Shown here: positions 43,547-55,783 of the stretch, piece after piece
How the letters are laid out: each line of letters opens with the position of its first letter
Numbering within the stretch: position 1 is the first letter of the stretch
DNA from: Asterias rubens
Lineage: Eukaryota > Echinodermata > Asteroidea > Forcipulatida > Asteriidae
Direction: 5' to 3'
DNA length: 64,000 bases
Assembly: GCF_902459465.1 (NCBI RefSeq)
Contig: NC_047063.1
Coordinates: 8,803,343 to 8,867,342, forward strand
Notes under the pieces: model-generated
What the model saw: only the letters and a program-made list of their open reading frames with translations
Databases searched by the model: none
What the model was told of the DNA's origin: nothing
Made by a program: the position numbers and the translations under genes

Positions 43547-45273
43547 TGGAGCCAATGAGCCACAGCCAAAGTTATAAAAAGTTAAAACTCTGGAAGGGGT
43601 TACCAATTTATCTTGACTGCTCTATTTATAAGCTTTTTATTACTGAATCTAAATGCTCAAATAAAGGTTAAGGTTTTGGGTTAGGCTTGAAAGGTTTCGG
43701 CACAAATAAGGGTTGGAAAATCTAGGGTTTGTTTGTAAGTTTAGGGCTAGGGTTTGTGTGCAAGGAATAGATAGGCCTATAAGATTAGGGTCATTGTTGC
43801 TTTTTGGTTATTACCTTTAGTTTGGCATATACTCATCTATCTATCTATCTGATGATAATTCTTGTCAAAGCCTTTCCACATTAAGAATAGGCCTCTATAA
43901 TGCCATAGGGTGCACCACACTATAAGATCCTCAAATATTCAAAAGTAACAAAATATGTGGATGTCTGTCATCTTCTAACTTGAAAACAAACAAAATATCA
44001 TTGCTGACAAATAAAATGTCTTACTTTTTTACATAGATAATGACTTCAAGTTTTTAGATTGGCAATCCAAAATTTTAAGAAACACACCCACGGACGACCA
44101 ACCTAGCCAGGTGAAAATCAAAAATTGGAAAATCAAACCTTTACAAAAAAGGGACATTGTAGTTTCCAGGGTCATGTGAAGCCCAAATGCTCCATGGTTG
44201 AAAGTCCACAACTCCAGGAGACAACATTTTGTCAACAATCCATAAAAGCAATGACCTTCAAATCTTTGATTTAGTGCAGTACACACTTTTCTTTCATACA
44301 GTTACACAATCATTCACAATCAGCATAGAACCAGGCAGTGCAATGTGAGACCTTGACCTTGCTTGTGCATAATACTGCAATCATTCATTGTTCACAACCA
44401 GACATACACCAGTAACATGAAGGGAGTGGGTCGCTGTGTATAGAGTCCAACCTGAGTGTTAGTGTATGATCCAATAAATAGATTGGATGGTACGTGTTTC
44501 GAGCCAAACTGGAATTTTCTCAAGTTCAATAGAGGGCACTCTTCCAAATGTAGTCTGGTTCCCAGACCCCAAAATCTCTGACTAGACTCTGTCGATTTTT
44601 AACAAGAGATGTCAAGGAATCTTTGGTCAAGGAATCTTTGGCAGGGGACCAGACTGTTAAGCAAAACATCACACCACTCGAAGAGTCGATAAAGAGACGA
44701 ATTGGACGTAAGAATCAGTCACCTTTCTTGCCATAGTTTGTGATAATATAATCCAACATTGCAACCCTGTTTTGTATTCATTTGAAGTGATATGTGTTGA
44801 TAAATCTTTCAGATATTCTGGTTTTAATTTTAGAAATCCCCCACCATCGATTTAGAAATGGCACATTGTGTAATCGAAGAAGGGGAATTCCCACACAACA
44901 TTGCTCATCGCCAACAAATTCCAATTCCGCCCATTGGAACTTTCTTGTAGTTGTGTTCTATTATAAAGGCTTCATTCATGTTAAGAAGTTAAGGTAAGTT
45001 TGTAATTACTACCAATGCATGGCAATGAAAACCGTTGAGAGCTTTATGGCTTGAGAAGTTGAGTTGAGTTGAGTTGAGAAAAAAAAAAAAAAAAAACGAC
45101 ATATTTTTTATTTAGTTAGTTAGTAGAGTTTAGACTCGGAGTAGACTGAGTCAAATGAAAAGCCACAAATAAAAATCACAAAGCAATTTAGCAAAATAAA
45201 GGGTAACCTGATAAAACACTTTATAAAACTAAGCTGTGTGTAACTGTTATATATTTGTGTACATTCATGTTAA

Positions 45274-45462
45274 ACTCGTACCCAAGTCAATTCGTACCCA
45301 AGTCAACTCGTACCCAAGTCAACTCGTTTCCAAGTCAACTCGTACCCAAGTCAACTCATACCCAAGTCAACTTGTACCCAAGTCAACTCGTACCTAAGTC
45401 AACTTGTACCCGAGTCAACTCAAACCTGAGTCAACTCGTACCCAAGTCAACTCGCACCCAAA
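45274..45462 (+). repeat. 16-bp minisatellite, copy in segment A
   Basis: About twelve units of CAAGTCAACTCGTACC with point variation. Same unit as at 14269, 15352 and 54563. Followed about 150-200 bp on by GTGGGGAAAATTAATCAG, as in the 14-15 kb element. Confidence 0.9.
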
Positions 45463-45834
45463 TAAATGTTTTAAAAAAAATTTGACTCGTACTGATAAAT
45501 ATTGTAGTTTAATTTATTTATTTATATTGTTAATCATACATTTAGCTGTTCATTGTTGCAATGATTTTGTTTTCTTTTTTTGTTTTCATGTTGCACTTTT
45601 TTTTTTACTTATAGGCCCTACGGTGGGGAAAATTAATCAGAGAACTTTTTTTTTAATATAGGCTTGTTAGAATGAATTTTTTAGTTTTTTTTTATTGTGA
45701 AAAAGATAATAAGAACTTACGCAAAGTGTTTTGGTTGGAAAAAGTGGAACAGTATATTTGTTAAAGTGTACTTGTTATCGGAAAACGATAATCAGAACAT
45801 AACGCAAATGAATGAATTGAATTAATTCTTATGC

Positions 45835-46490
45835 CCCTCTGTGCAGTAGCATGGAGGGTGTGTGGTGGTTGAGATCTGGGGTTGACTACTCAGCTCAGTG
45901 GACAAGGGGGATCGAGGGAAACACACTATAAGTTATGCCCCTCTGTGCAGTAGCATGGAAGGTGTGTGGTGGTTGAGATCTGGGGTCGACTACTCAGCTC
46001 AGTGGAGAAGGGGATCGAGGGAAACACACTATAAGTTATGCCCCTCTGCGCAGTAGCACGGAGGGTGTGTGGTGGTTGAGATCTGGGGTTGACTACTCAG
46101 CTCAGTGGACATAGGGGATCGAGGGAAACACACTATAAGTTATGCCCCTCTGTGCAGTAGCACGGAGGGTGTGTGGTGGTGGAAATCTGGGGTTGACTAC
46201 TCAGTTCAATAGACAAGGGGAAAGGGAAACACACTAAGTTATGCCCCTCTCGGAGTAGCACGGAGGGTGTGTGGTGGTTGAGATGGGGTCGACTACTCAG
46301 TTCAATGGACAAGGGGAAAGGGAAACACACTAAGTTATGCCCCTCTGCGCAGTAGCATGGAGGGTGTGTGGTGGTTGAGATCTGGGGTCGACTACCCAGT
46401 TCAATGGACAAGGGGAAAGGGAAACACACTAAGTTATGCCCCTGTGAGCAGTAGCACGGAGGGTGTGTGGTGGTTGAGATCTGGGGTTGT
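45835..46490. repeat. Satellite B, segment A
   Basis: About six ~101-bp units; joins satellite A directly at about 46490, mid-unit (GATCTGGGGTTG then TACACATTCAACCC). The identical junction recurs in segment B at about 55783. Confidence 0.92.
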
Positions 46491-48025
46491 ACACATTCAA
46501 CCCTCCTACTGTCTGACCAGTAATAGCATCAGTGTGGTTTTGAATGATAGCCAATCTAAACTGGCTCGTTGAACGCATCTTCATAGTACACAGTCAACCC
46601 TCCTACTCTCTGACCAGTCATATCATCAGTATGGTTTTACCAGCTTATTGAATACATCTACATTGTACACATTCAACCCTCCTACTGTCTGACCAGTCAT
46701 ATCATCAGTGTGGTTTTGAATGATAGCCAATCTAAACTGGCTTGTTGAACGCATCTTCATAGTACACAGTCAACCCTCCTACTCTCTGACCAGTCATATC
46801 ATCAGTGTGGTTTTACCAGCTTATAGAATACATCTTCATAGTACACAGTCAACCCTCCTACTCTCTGACCAGTCATATCAGCAGTGTGGTTTTACCAGCT
46901 TATTGAATACATCTACATTGTACACATTCAACCCTCCTACTGTCTGACCAGTCATATCATCAGTTTGGTTTTACCAGCTTATTGAATACATATACACATT
47001 CAACCCTCCAACTGTCTGACCAGTCATATCATCAGTGTGGTTTTGAATGATAGACAATCTAAACTGGCTTGTTGAACGCATCTTCATAGTACACAGTCAA
47101 CCCTCCTACTATCTGACCAGTCATATCATCAGTGTGGTTTTGAATGATAGCCAATCTAAACTGGCTTGTTGAACGCATCTTCATAGTACACAGTCAACCC
47201 TCCTACTCACTGACCAGTCATATCATCAGTGTGGTTTTACCAGCTTATAGAATACATCTTCATAGTACACAGTCAACCCTCCTACTCTCTGACCAGTCAT
47301 ATCAGCAGTGTGGTTTTACCAGCTTATTGAATACATCTACATTGTACACATTCAACCCTCCTACTGTCTGACTAGTCACATCATCAGTGTGGTTTTGAAT
47401 GATAGACAATCTAAACTGGCTTGTTGAATGCATCTTCATAGTACACAGTCAACCCTCCTACTCTCTGACCAGTCATATCATCAGTGTGGGTTTACCAGCT
47501 TATTGAACACATCTACATTGTACACATTCAACCCTCCTACTGTCTGACCAGTCATATCATCAGTGTGGTTTTGAATGATAGACAATCTAAACTGGCTTGT
47601 TGAACACATCTTCATAGTACACAGTCAACCCTCCTACTCTCTGACCAGTCATATCATCAGTGTGGTTTTACCAGCTTATTGAACACATCTACATTGTACA
47701 CATTCAACCCTCCTACTGTCTGACCAGTCATATCATCAGTGTGGTTTTGAATGATAGACAATCTAAACTGGCTTGTTGAACACATCTTCATAGTACACAG
47801 TCAACCCTCCTACTCTCTGACCAGTCATATCATCAGTGTGGTTTTACCAGCTTATTGAACACATCTACATTGTACACATTCAACCCTCCTACTGTCTGAC
47901 CAGTCAATCATATCATCGGTGTCGTTTCGAATGATAGCCAATTTAAACTGGCTTGTTGGATGCATTATCTAAAGAGTCAACCCTCCTACTGTCTGATCAG
48001 TCAATATCCTTAGCAACCTTATGTC
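46491..48025. repeat. Satellite A, segment A
   Basis: About nine two-monomer units; one block (about 46720-47000) recurs at about 47144-47400 almost unchanged. Confidence 0.92.
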
Positions 48026-48253
48026 AAATGGAGCCAATGAGCCACAGCCAAAGTTATAAAAAGTTAAAACTCTGGAAGGGGTTACCAATTTATCTTGACT
48101 GCTTTATTTATCAGCTTTTTATTACTGAATTTAATAAAAGTAATCACTAATAAAAGTTAAGGTTTTGGGTCAGGCTTAAAAGGTTTGGGCACAAATAAAG
48201 GTTGGAAAATCTAGGGTTTGTAAGTTTAGGGCTAGGGTTTGTGTGCAAGGGAT

Positions 48254-48374
48254 TGTTGAATCTTCGGTTTATTCGTATCTAAACTACAAATCACAATGGC
48301 GTCGGCACATGCACACACGACCTTTGACCTAACTGTAATTAGACTAGCGCTGTTAGTCGCTCGTAAACACAACA
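48254..48374 (-). repeat. 3' LTR of the Mag-like element (121 bp)
   Basis: Reads TGTTGAATC...ACACAACA on the plus strand; in the element's own direction it contains AATAAA for 3' processing. A purine-rich AAAAAAGGACGGA tract lies immediately before it in that direction (48387-48375). The 48388-48756 stretch is 3' untranslated sequence. Confidence 0.93.
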
Positions 48375-48756
48375 TCCGTCCTTTTTTAGACAAAAACTCA
48401 ACTTTTGTAAACAATGGGGAAACAAATGGAGATAGCCTAAAATGCTTAACAGTAGCCTATTTTCTGACTTACTACATGTATGTTTCTGACAAGGCAATTT
48501 CTACAACTTGTTTAAAGACTTGATTGGTTAAAATGAAGTTGTTATATAGGTAACCTATGCGTACAATATAAAACACATTTTATTGAGTTTTAACTTTTGA
48601 CTTAGCAATATTGAAAAACCGGTCGTGCATGAATATAGACCAACTGCTTTTTTTAATACAATGAAAACTTTAACTTTTTAAACAAACTTCAATAAACAAA
48701 GAACAATGTTTTCAATTTAACTCTCATCTTCGAGTTCAAAGTTCTGTCCAGTTCAT

Positions 48757-51700
48757 TCAGTTTAGAACAAAGTCTTTGTATTTCGGATGCATGCCACACT
48801 GTCTTTTGGGTCTGGCACTGTGTGGGGAAGATTGTTTGTCCACGACAGTTGGGGGGGTCGCGACTGGATTGGTATCTGCCAAACTCTGAGTCGGGGAAAC
48901 AAGAATCTGTTCAGGGACTGCACTTCCGTGATCCATTTTGGATGGTTGAATGGCAGGGTCAGACAGTGGCATATCCGCGTCATGTGCAGTTTGCATAAAC
49001 TTCTTCACATGGCTAGTGTTTCGCGAATATTGAGCACCTTTCGGGGAGGCAACTATGACACTATTGCCGGTTTTGTTCACAATTGTGAAGGGTTCAGGGT
49101 TGAACGGGGTAGAAAACTTGTTTGTTTTCTCTTGTCTCACAAGGACTTGATCACCGACTTCCACCTCCGAGTATTTTGCATTCCGACGAGCGTCCGTGTA
49201 AAGCTTGGCTTTTCCTTTGTTTTCGGCGTCGCGATCCCGGACTTCCAAGTCAGAATGATTATCGGCCTGAAACACTGGTAGTTTCCCGCGCATTTTCCGA
49301 TTGAACAACAACTCAGCTGGAGTTTTCCTTGTGGCGGGGTGTTCAGTAGCGCGATATTTTGTGACGTATTTCCGTAGTTCCTTTCGCCAGTTTTGACCTT
49401 CGGCCTGTGCGATACGGATTCGTTTCATGATTGAGTCGTTTTGGCGTTCCACTTCGCCATTTGCTTGAGCCCACTTAGCTGTAACCTTGACATGGTCTAT
49501 ACCATTCTCCTCACAGAACTCTCGAAACTCATGAGAACGGAACTGGGGACCATTGTCGGATTTCAGTGTCACTGGAAGTCCATGACGGCTGAAGATTTCC
49601 TCTAGGGAATCAATGACTTTGTCTGCGGTAGTGGAACTCAGTATCTGGTACTCATAGTATCGGCTGTAGTAATCAATAACTACTAGAACGGAATGTCCTG
49701 ATGGAAATGGTCCAAGTAAATCCGTTGCTAAGTCCTGCCAAGGACCGTCAGGGAGCGTGGTTGGTCTCAGTGGCTCGGGGGGGTCAGGTCGTGCTACAAT
49801 TTGACATCCATGGCACGATCTGCAGAACTTTTCGGCACCTTTTTCCATTCCTGGCCACCATACTTTTGTGCGAAGGTTTTGCTTCGTTCCCACAATACCA
49901 AGGTGACCCTCGTGCGCAAGAGCTAAGGCTTGTTGTCTGAGTTTCTGTGGTAAGACGATACGCGTTCCACGTAATATCAGCTGTCCGATGACACATAGCT
50001 CTCCTGCGATCGGTGCATACGCCTTACAGTTTTCAAAGAACCCGGTTCGAATTGCTTCTCTTAGCTCTGCTAGCTCTTTATCCTCTGCGGATGCACTTTC
50101 AACTTGTTTCGTTGTCATAGCACTGGGTGTGGCAGAGATGGCTACAAAACGCACATAGTCCTCTGCCCCGTGGTCATGCTTGAGTTGAATCTTTTCCTGC
50201 GAAAGCCGGGACAAAGCGTCGGCGATGTTATCGCGTCCGGGGATGTATACAACTTTGTACTCGTATGGCTGTAGGCGTAATACCCATCGCTCAACTCGTG
50301 CACATGGTTTAGATCGGGGTCCATATATCGCCTCCAATGGTTTGTGATCAGTCAGTAGTTCAAAACTGCGACCATAGATGAATGCGTGAAATCTTTCACA
50401 AGCCCAGACGAGTGATAGGGCTTCCTTCTCTGTTTGCGAATATCTCCTCTCGCAATCTGTCAGACTGCGACTGGCATAGCAGACTGGAACTAAACCGTCG
50501 TGTTGTTCCTGGATTAAAACGGCACCCAGTCCTACTGGACTCGCGTCAGCTATCACTTTTGTCGGTGCGTTCTTGTCATAGTACGCGAGCGTAGTTGCGT
50601 TTGCGAGGCTCTCCTTTAGCGAATTGAAGGCTGTTCGCTGGTAAGGTCCAAATTGAAATGGAATTCCTTTCCTGGTTAGCTTTCGAAGTGGATCTGACAC
50701 TGTAGCAAAGTTAGGTATGAATCTGCTACTAAACCCAACGAGGCCAAGAAAGCTTCGAATCTCTGAGACGTTTTCCGGTTCGCGAAATTCTGCTACAGCT
50801 CTTACGCGCTCTTGTGTAGGACCAATGCCTTTCTCTGATAGTAGGATTCCCATGAATACCAACCGACTCATGTTAAACTGGCACTTCTCTTGGTTCAAGG
50901 TAAGACCTACCTCCTCCAATCTGCGTAACACTGCGAATACTCTGTTATCGTGTGTCTTCTTGTCAGACGCATGAACGATGATGTCGTCTGAGATGTTTTC
51001 CACACCTTCAAGTCCCGCTAGTGTCTTTGCGATCATGTATTGGTATTGCTCACTGGCAGAGCTAACTCCAAAGAGAAGGCGTTTGTATTGGTAGAGACCG
51101 CAATGAGTAACAAAGGTTGTGATCCCTCGCGACTCGTTATCAAGTTCCAACTGGTGATAGCCCCATTTGAGGTCGAGCTTGCTGAAGAACTTTGATCCAT
51201 TCATTGTCTGTAACAGTTCATCTACTGTCGGTATTGGATGACGACCGCGTATTATTGCGTCATTAGCACGTCTCATGTCGAGGCAGAGTCGTATGTCACC
51301 ATTCGGTTTTGGCACCGTGACTACTGGATTGACCCAAGGGGTTGGACCATCCACACGCTCAATGATATCGAGATCCTCCAATTCACGAATCTTTTCCTCC
51401 ACTCGACTGCGCAAATTGAATGGAGTGCGTCTTAGTGGTTGTGCTACTGGCTTTACAGAGGGGTCAATGTGAAGCTTCACTTGTTCAGTTTTGAGCTTAC
51501 CCACGCCTTTGAACACATCTGGAAATTGCTTATGGAACTGGGTCGAGCCACTCTTTGTGCGCTCATCAATACTGGCTACCGCTGTGGTGTGTGGAGGACT
51601 GTTAGCTGCATCCACTCCAATTTTGAGTACACCCAACTCCATTGCAGTAACTTTGCCAAGTAAGGGAACACCTTTGCCTTTAATGACGATGAATTCAGCT

Positions 51701-52875
51701 GGTACAGATTTTCCCGATATACTCGCTTCACAGCTGAAGAGACCTTTCAATGATAGGGCTTGGTCAGCACCGTATGCCCACAATTTCCTGTTTGGTGGGG
51801 CGACACGGGATTCACACTTAATTTTTGCATTTTTCAGTGATTCCCATGTATGTTCATCAATAACGTTGCTCGTGGCCCCAGAATCAATCAACATGTGGAG
51901 GTCAATTCCACCAACAGTTACTTTCATCTTATTCGAGTAAGTATTCTCATGAATGAGAAATGCATAGTCATGCGATGGTTCTGAATCAAGATGTTGCTCA
52001 TCGATTTGGTTGACTGTTGGCTTGGACTTGGTCTTGCAGACTTTGGCGAAATGGTCTCTTCCAGAACATTTTTGGCATGTCTGGCCTCTTGCGGGGCACT
52101 TAGGGTCTCGACCAAAATGCCCAGTTCGACCACACCTGTAACAAGCACCTTTGGTAGTCATGGTAGTGGTTGCGGATTTCACCGATTGGTTTTCCTGTCT
52201 CTGATGTTTGGATTGTTGGGTCCATTTCTTAGGCTTGCTTGATTTGTCATGAGGCTTTGGTTTTCTGTCAGACACCATGTTGACAGTAGTGTCAGACTGA
52301 TAGGTTTTGCCCTTGACAGACAGTGCAGCCATCTGACTTTCTACCTTTTCACATTTATCAGCTACTTTCATTGCCTTTGCTAAAGTTAGTTCATCCCCTG
52401 CTTCCAATAGCTTGCGTCTAACGTAATCAGATTTGCACTTACTCAGCACAGCATCTCTTATCTGGTTGTCTTTTTCACCTCCAAAATCACAGTCTCTAGC
52501 CGCTCTCCAAAGTCTGGTTACAAATTGTAATACCGTTTCCCCTTCCTTCTGGACAACTTGGTGAAAAGTCTGCCGTGCAAATGCTGCATTTTTCTGTGGC
52601 ACGAAGTATTTGTTCAGTGCGGTTTTGGCAGCGTCAAAATCAGTAGCAGCGCCCGTGTCAGGTAGCGTCAAGAAAATTTCCTGTACGTCCGGTCCGGCTA
52701 GATGGAGCATTAGTGCACGTCTTCGTTGCTTCACCTCCGGTGTTGTGGTGGACCCAATAATATGGCCTTTGCCGTCTGCATAGAGCTCAAACGACATCAG
52801 CCACCTTTCCCATCGTGGTCCAAGGGTTGCTGGCTCTGAAAAACAGTCAAATATGGGGATTACTGTTTTCTCCAT
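48757..52875 (-). CDS. Gag-Pol polyprotein of the Mag-like element (1372 aa)
   Basis: A single fused frame with all enzymatic parts. Gag region ~1-200; two zinc knuckles, the first starting at Cys245 (Cys-X2-Cys-X4-His-X6-Cys) and a second Cys-X2-Cys-X4-His-X4-Cys; protease Asp331-Ser-Gly; RT Asp568 and the active-site box Ile-Ser-Asp-Asp with Asp630/Asp631, Ser replacing the usual Tyr-Leu/Val context; RNase H Asp777; integrase Asp1052, Asp1107, Glu1143 with 35 residues between the last two. Gag and Pol are in one frame with no stop, unlike the element at 26593. No frameshift or stop is seen. The start at 52875 is 29 bases from the 5' LTR. Confidence 0.96.
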   Translation of the reverse strand: MEKTVIPIFDCFSEPATLGPRWERWLMSFELYADGKGHIIGSTTTPEVKQRRRALMLHLAGPDVQEIFLTLPDTGAATDFDAAKTALNKYFVPQKNAAFARQTFHQVVQKEGETVLQFVTRLWRAARDCDFGGEKDNQIRDAVLSKCKSDYVRRKLLEAGDELTLAKAMKVADKCEKVESQMAALSVKGKTYQSDTTVNMVSDRKPKPHDKSSKPKKWTQQSKHQRQENQSVKSATTTMTTKGACYRCGRTGHFGRDPKCPARGQTCQKCSGRDHFAKVCKTKSKPTVNQIDEQHLDSEPSHDYAFLIHENTYSNKMKVTVGGIDLHMLIDSGATSNVIDEHTWESLKNAKIKCESRVAPPNRKLWAYGADQALSLKGLFSCEASISGKSVPAEFIVIKGKGVPLLGKVTAMELGVLKIGVDAANSPPHTTAVASIDERTKSGSTQFHKQFPDVFKGVGKLKTEQVKLHIDPSVKPVAQPLRRTPFNLRSRVEEKIRELEDLDIIERVDGPTPWVNPVVTVPKPNGDIRLCLDMRRANDAIIRGRHPIPTVDELLQTMNGSKFFSKLDLKWGYHQLELDNESRGITTFVTHCGLYQYKRLLFGVSSASEQYQYMIAKTLAGLEGVENISDDIIVHASDKKTHDNRVFAVLRRLEEVGLTLNQEKCQFNMSRLVFMGILLSEKGIGPTQERVRAVAEFREPENVSEIRSFLGLVGFSSRFIPNFATVSDPLRKLTRKGIPFQFGPYQRTAFNSLKESLANATTLAYYDKNAPTKVIADASPVGLGAVLIQEQHDGLVPVCYASRSLTDCERRYSQTEKEALSLVWACERFHAFIYGRSFELLTDHKPLEAIYGPRSKPCARVERWVLRLQPYEYKVVYIPGRDNIADALSRLSQEKIQLKHDHGAEDYVRFVAISATPSAMTTKQVESASAEDKELAELREAIRTGFFENCKAYAPIAGELCVIGQLILRGTRIVLPQKLRQQALALAHEGHLGIVGTKQNLRTKVWWPGMEKGAEKFCRSCHGCQIVARPDPPEPLRPTTLPDGPWQDLATDLLGPFPSGHSVLVVIDYYSRYYEYQILSSTTADKVIDSLEEIFSRHGLPVTLKSDNGPQFRSHEFREFCEENGIDHVKVTAKWAQANGEVERQNDSIMKRIRIAQAEGQNWRKELRKYVTKYRATEHPATRKTPAELLFNRKMRGKLPVFQADNHSDLEVRDRDAENKGKAKLYTDARRNAKYSEVEVGDQVLVRQEKTNKFSTPFNPEPFTIVNKTGNSVIVASPKGAQYSRNTSHVKKFMQTAHDADMPLSDPAIQPSKMDHGSAVPEQILVSPTQSLADTNPVATPPTVVDKQSSPHSARPKRQCGMHPKYKDFVLN

Positions 52876-52890
52876 GATTTTTTCCGGATT

Positions 52891-52903
52891 ATCCTCGTCG
52901 CCA
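52891..52903 (-). promoter_or_regulatory. Primer binding site, tRNA-Ser type
   Basis: In the element's direction TGGCGACGAGGAT starts one base after the LTR. It is complementary to the 3' end of animal tRNA-Ser(GCT), which ends ...ATCCTCGTCGCCA. Overlaps no coding sequence. Confidence 0.75.
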
Positions 52904-52904
52904 A

Positions 52905-53025
52905 TGTTGAATCTTCGGTTTATTCGTATCTAAACTACAAATCACAATGGCGTCGGCACATGCACACACGACCTTTGACCTAACTGTAATTAGACTAGCG
53001 CTGTTAGTCGCTCGTAAACACAACA
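52905..53025 (-). repeat. 5' LTR of the Mag-like element (121 bp)
   Basis: Matches 48254-48374 base for base as far as read. Such a short LTR leaves little room for a promoter; no TATA box is visible. Confidence 0.93.
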
Positions 53026-54562
53026 GGGATAGATAGGCCTATAAGATTAAGGTCATTACTGCTGTTTGGTTATTACCTTAGTTTGGCATATACTCATCTA
53101 TCTACCTATCTGATGATAATTCTTGTCAAAGCCTTTCCAGTGGGGGGGGGGGGGGTTGCCACATTAAGAACAGTAGGTCTCTATATACATGCCATATAGG
53201 GTGCACCACACTATAAGATCCTCAATTATTCAAAAGTTAATAAATATGTGGATCTGTCATCTTCTAACTTGAAAACAAACAAAATATCATTGCTGACAAA
53301 CAAATGTTCTTACTTTTTTACATAGATAATAACTTAAAGTTTTCAGCTTGGCAATCCAAAATTTTAAGAAACACACCCACGGACGACTAACCTAGCCAGG
53401 TGAAAATCATCTTGGAAAAGTGAACCTTTACAAAAAAATGGGCATTGTAGTTTCCAGGGGTCATGTGAAGCCCAAATGCTCCATGGTTGAAAGTCCACAA
53501 CTCCAGGAGACAACATTTTCAACAATCCATAAAAGCAATGACCTTCAAATCTTTGATTTAGTGCAGTACACACTTTTCTTTCATACAGTTACACAATCAT
53601 TCACAATCAGCATAGAACCAGGCAGTGCAATGTGAGACCTTGACCTTGCTTGTGCATAATACTGCAATCATTCATTGTTCACAACCAGACATACACCAGT
53701 AACATGAAGGGAGTGGGTCGCTGTGTATAGGAGTCCAACCTGAGTGTTAGTGTATGATCCAATAAACAGATTGGATGGTACGTGTTTCGAGCCAAACTGG
53801 AATTTTCTCAAGTTCAATAGAGGGCACTCTTCCAAATGTAGTCTGGTTCCCAGACCCAAAAATCTCCGACTAGGCTCTGTCGATTTTTAACAAGAGATGT
53901 CAAGGAATCTTTGGTCAAGGAATCTTTGGTCAGGGGACCAGACTGTTCAGCAAAACATCACACCACTCGAAGAGTCGATAAAGAGACGAATTGGACGTAA
54001 GAATCAGTCACCTTTCTTGCCATAGTTTGTGATAATATAATCCAACATTGCAACCCTGTTTTGTATTAATTTGAAGTGATATGTGTTGATAAATCTTTCA
54101 GATATTCGGGTTTTAATTTTAGAAATCCCCCACCATCGATTTAGAAATGGCACATTGCGTAATCGAAGAAGGGGAATTCCCACACAACATTGCTCATCGC
54201 CAACAAATTCCAATTCCGCCCATTGGAACTTTCTTGTAGTTGTGTTCTATTATAAAAGCTTCATTCATGTTAAGAAGTTAAGGTAAGTTTGTAATTATTA
54301 CCAATGCATGGCAATGAAAACCGTTGAGAGCTTTATGGCTTGAGAAGTTGAGTTGAGTTGAGTTGAGAAAAAAAAAAAAAAAAAAAAACGACATATTTTT
54401 TATTTAGTTAGTTAGTAGAGTTTAGTCTCGGAGTAGACTGAGTCAAATGAAAAGCCACAAATAAAACCACAAAGCAATTTGCCAAAATAAAGGGTAACCT
54501 GATAAAACACTTTATAAAACTAAGCTGTGTGTAACTGTAATATATTTGTGTACATTCATGTT

Positions 54563-54753
54563 AAACTCGTACCCAAGTCAATTCGTACCCAAGTCAACTC
54601 GTACCCAAGTCAACTCGTACCCAAGTCAACTCGTACCCAAGTCACCTTGTACCCCCGTCAACTTGTACCCCCGTCAACTCGTACCTAAGTCAACTTGTAC
54701 CCGAGTCAACTCAAACCTGAGTCAACTCGTACCCAAGTCAACTCGCACCCAAA
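54563..54753 (+). repeat. 16-bp minisatellite, copy in segment B
   Basis: Same unit and position within the segment as 45274-45462, with a few private changes (three units read CCCCCGTCAACTTG or similar). Confidence 0.9.
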
Positions 54754-55127
54754 TAAATGTTTTTAAAAAAATTTGACTCGTACTGATAAATATTGTAGTT
54801 TAATTTATTTATTTATATTGTTAATCATACATTTAGCTGTTCATTGTTGCAATGATTTTGTTTTCTTTTTTTGTTTTCATGTTGCACTTTTTTTTTTACT
54901 TATAGGCCCTACGGTGGGGAAAATTAATCAGAGAACTTTTTTTTTAATATAGGCTTGTTAGAATGAATTTTTTAGTTTTTTTTTATTGTGAAAAAGATAA
55001 TAAGAACTTACGCAAAGTGTTTTGGTTGGAAAAAGTGGAACAGTATATTTGTTAAAGTGTACTTGTTATCGGAAAACGATAATCAGAACATAACGCAAAT
55101 GAATGAATTGAATTAATTCTTATGCCC

Positions 55128-55783
55128 CTCTGTGCAGTAGCATGGAGGGTGTGTGGTGGTTGAGATCTGGGGTTGACTACTCAGCTCAGTGGACAAGGGG
55201 GATCGAGGGAAACACACTATAAGTTATGCCCCTCTGTGCAGTAGCATGGAAGGTGTGTGGTGGTTGAGATCTGGGGTCGACTACTCAGCTCAGTGGAGAA
55301 GGGGATCGAGGGAAACACACTATAAGTTATGCCCCTCTGCGCAGTAGCACGGAGGGTGTGTGGTGGTTGAGATCTGGGGTTGACTACTCAGCTCAGTGGA
55401 CATAGGGGATCGAGGGAAACACACTATAAGTTATGCCCCTCTGTGCAGTAGCACGGAGGGTGTGTGGTGGTGGAAATCTGGGGTTGACTACTCAGTTCAA
55501 TAGACAAGGGGAAAGGGAAACACACTAAGTTATGCCCCTCTCGGAGTAGCACGGAGGGTGTGTGGTGGTTGAGATGGGGTCGACTACTCAGTTCAATGGA
55601 CAAGGGGAAAGGGAAACACACTAAGTTATGCCCCTCTGCGCAGTAGCATGGAGGGTGTGTGGTGGTTGAGATCTGGGGTCGACTACCCAGTTCAATGGAC
55701 AAGGGGAAAGGGAAACACACTAAGTTATGCCCCTGTGAGCAGTAGCACGGAGGGTGTGTGGTGGTTGAGATCTGGGGTTGTAC
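55128..55783. repeat. Satellite B, segment B
   Basis: Essentially identical to 45835-46490, including the mid-unit junction with satellite A. Confidence 0.92.

Larger units (their letters stand above)
43547..48028. repeat. Tandem segment copy A (~4.5 kb)
   Basis: First of three tandem copies. In order: TGGAGCCAATGAGCC start, a degenerate GGGTTAGG-like stretch, CATCTATCTATC, a block at 43990-44330, the CTTTGGTCAAGGAATC block near 44620, a poly-A, the 16-bp minisatellite, satellite B, then satellite A, closing at CTTATGTCAAA. Differences from copy B are scattered point changes and small indels, so the duplication looks recent. Two acceptor-like sites (CTTTCAG, ATTTTAG) and a donor (GTAAGT) near 44818-44994 outline an exon-like piece, but its three amino-acid differences from copy B and lack of a known domain argue against a gene. 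Confidence 0.85.
48254..53025 (-). mobile_element. Intact Mag-like Ty3/gypsy retrotransposon (4.77 kb)
   Basis: LTRs of only 121 bp (48254-48374 and 52905-53025), TG...CA-type ends, and a perfect 5-bp target duplication GGGAT (48249-48253, 53026-53030). A single long gag-pol frame fills the interior. The two LTRs show no difference by eye, so the insertion is recent. It lies in segment copy B only, so it post-dates the duplication. Two Gag knuckles, short LTRs and a tRNA-Ser PBS suit the Mag lineage. Confidence 0.95.

Noticed and set aside
43660-43745. Interstitial telomere repeat (TTAGGG-like words)
   Set aside because: Only scattered GGGTTAGG and TAGGGTTT words without a regular 6-bp period.
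44794-44997. Conserved 67-codon frame in segment copies A and B
   Set aside because: The few differences between copies change amino acids and there is no known domain; conservation is explained by recent duplication.
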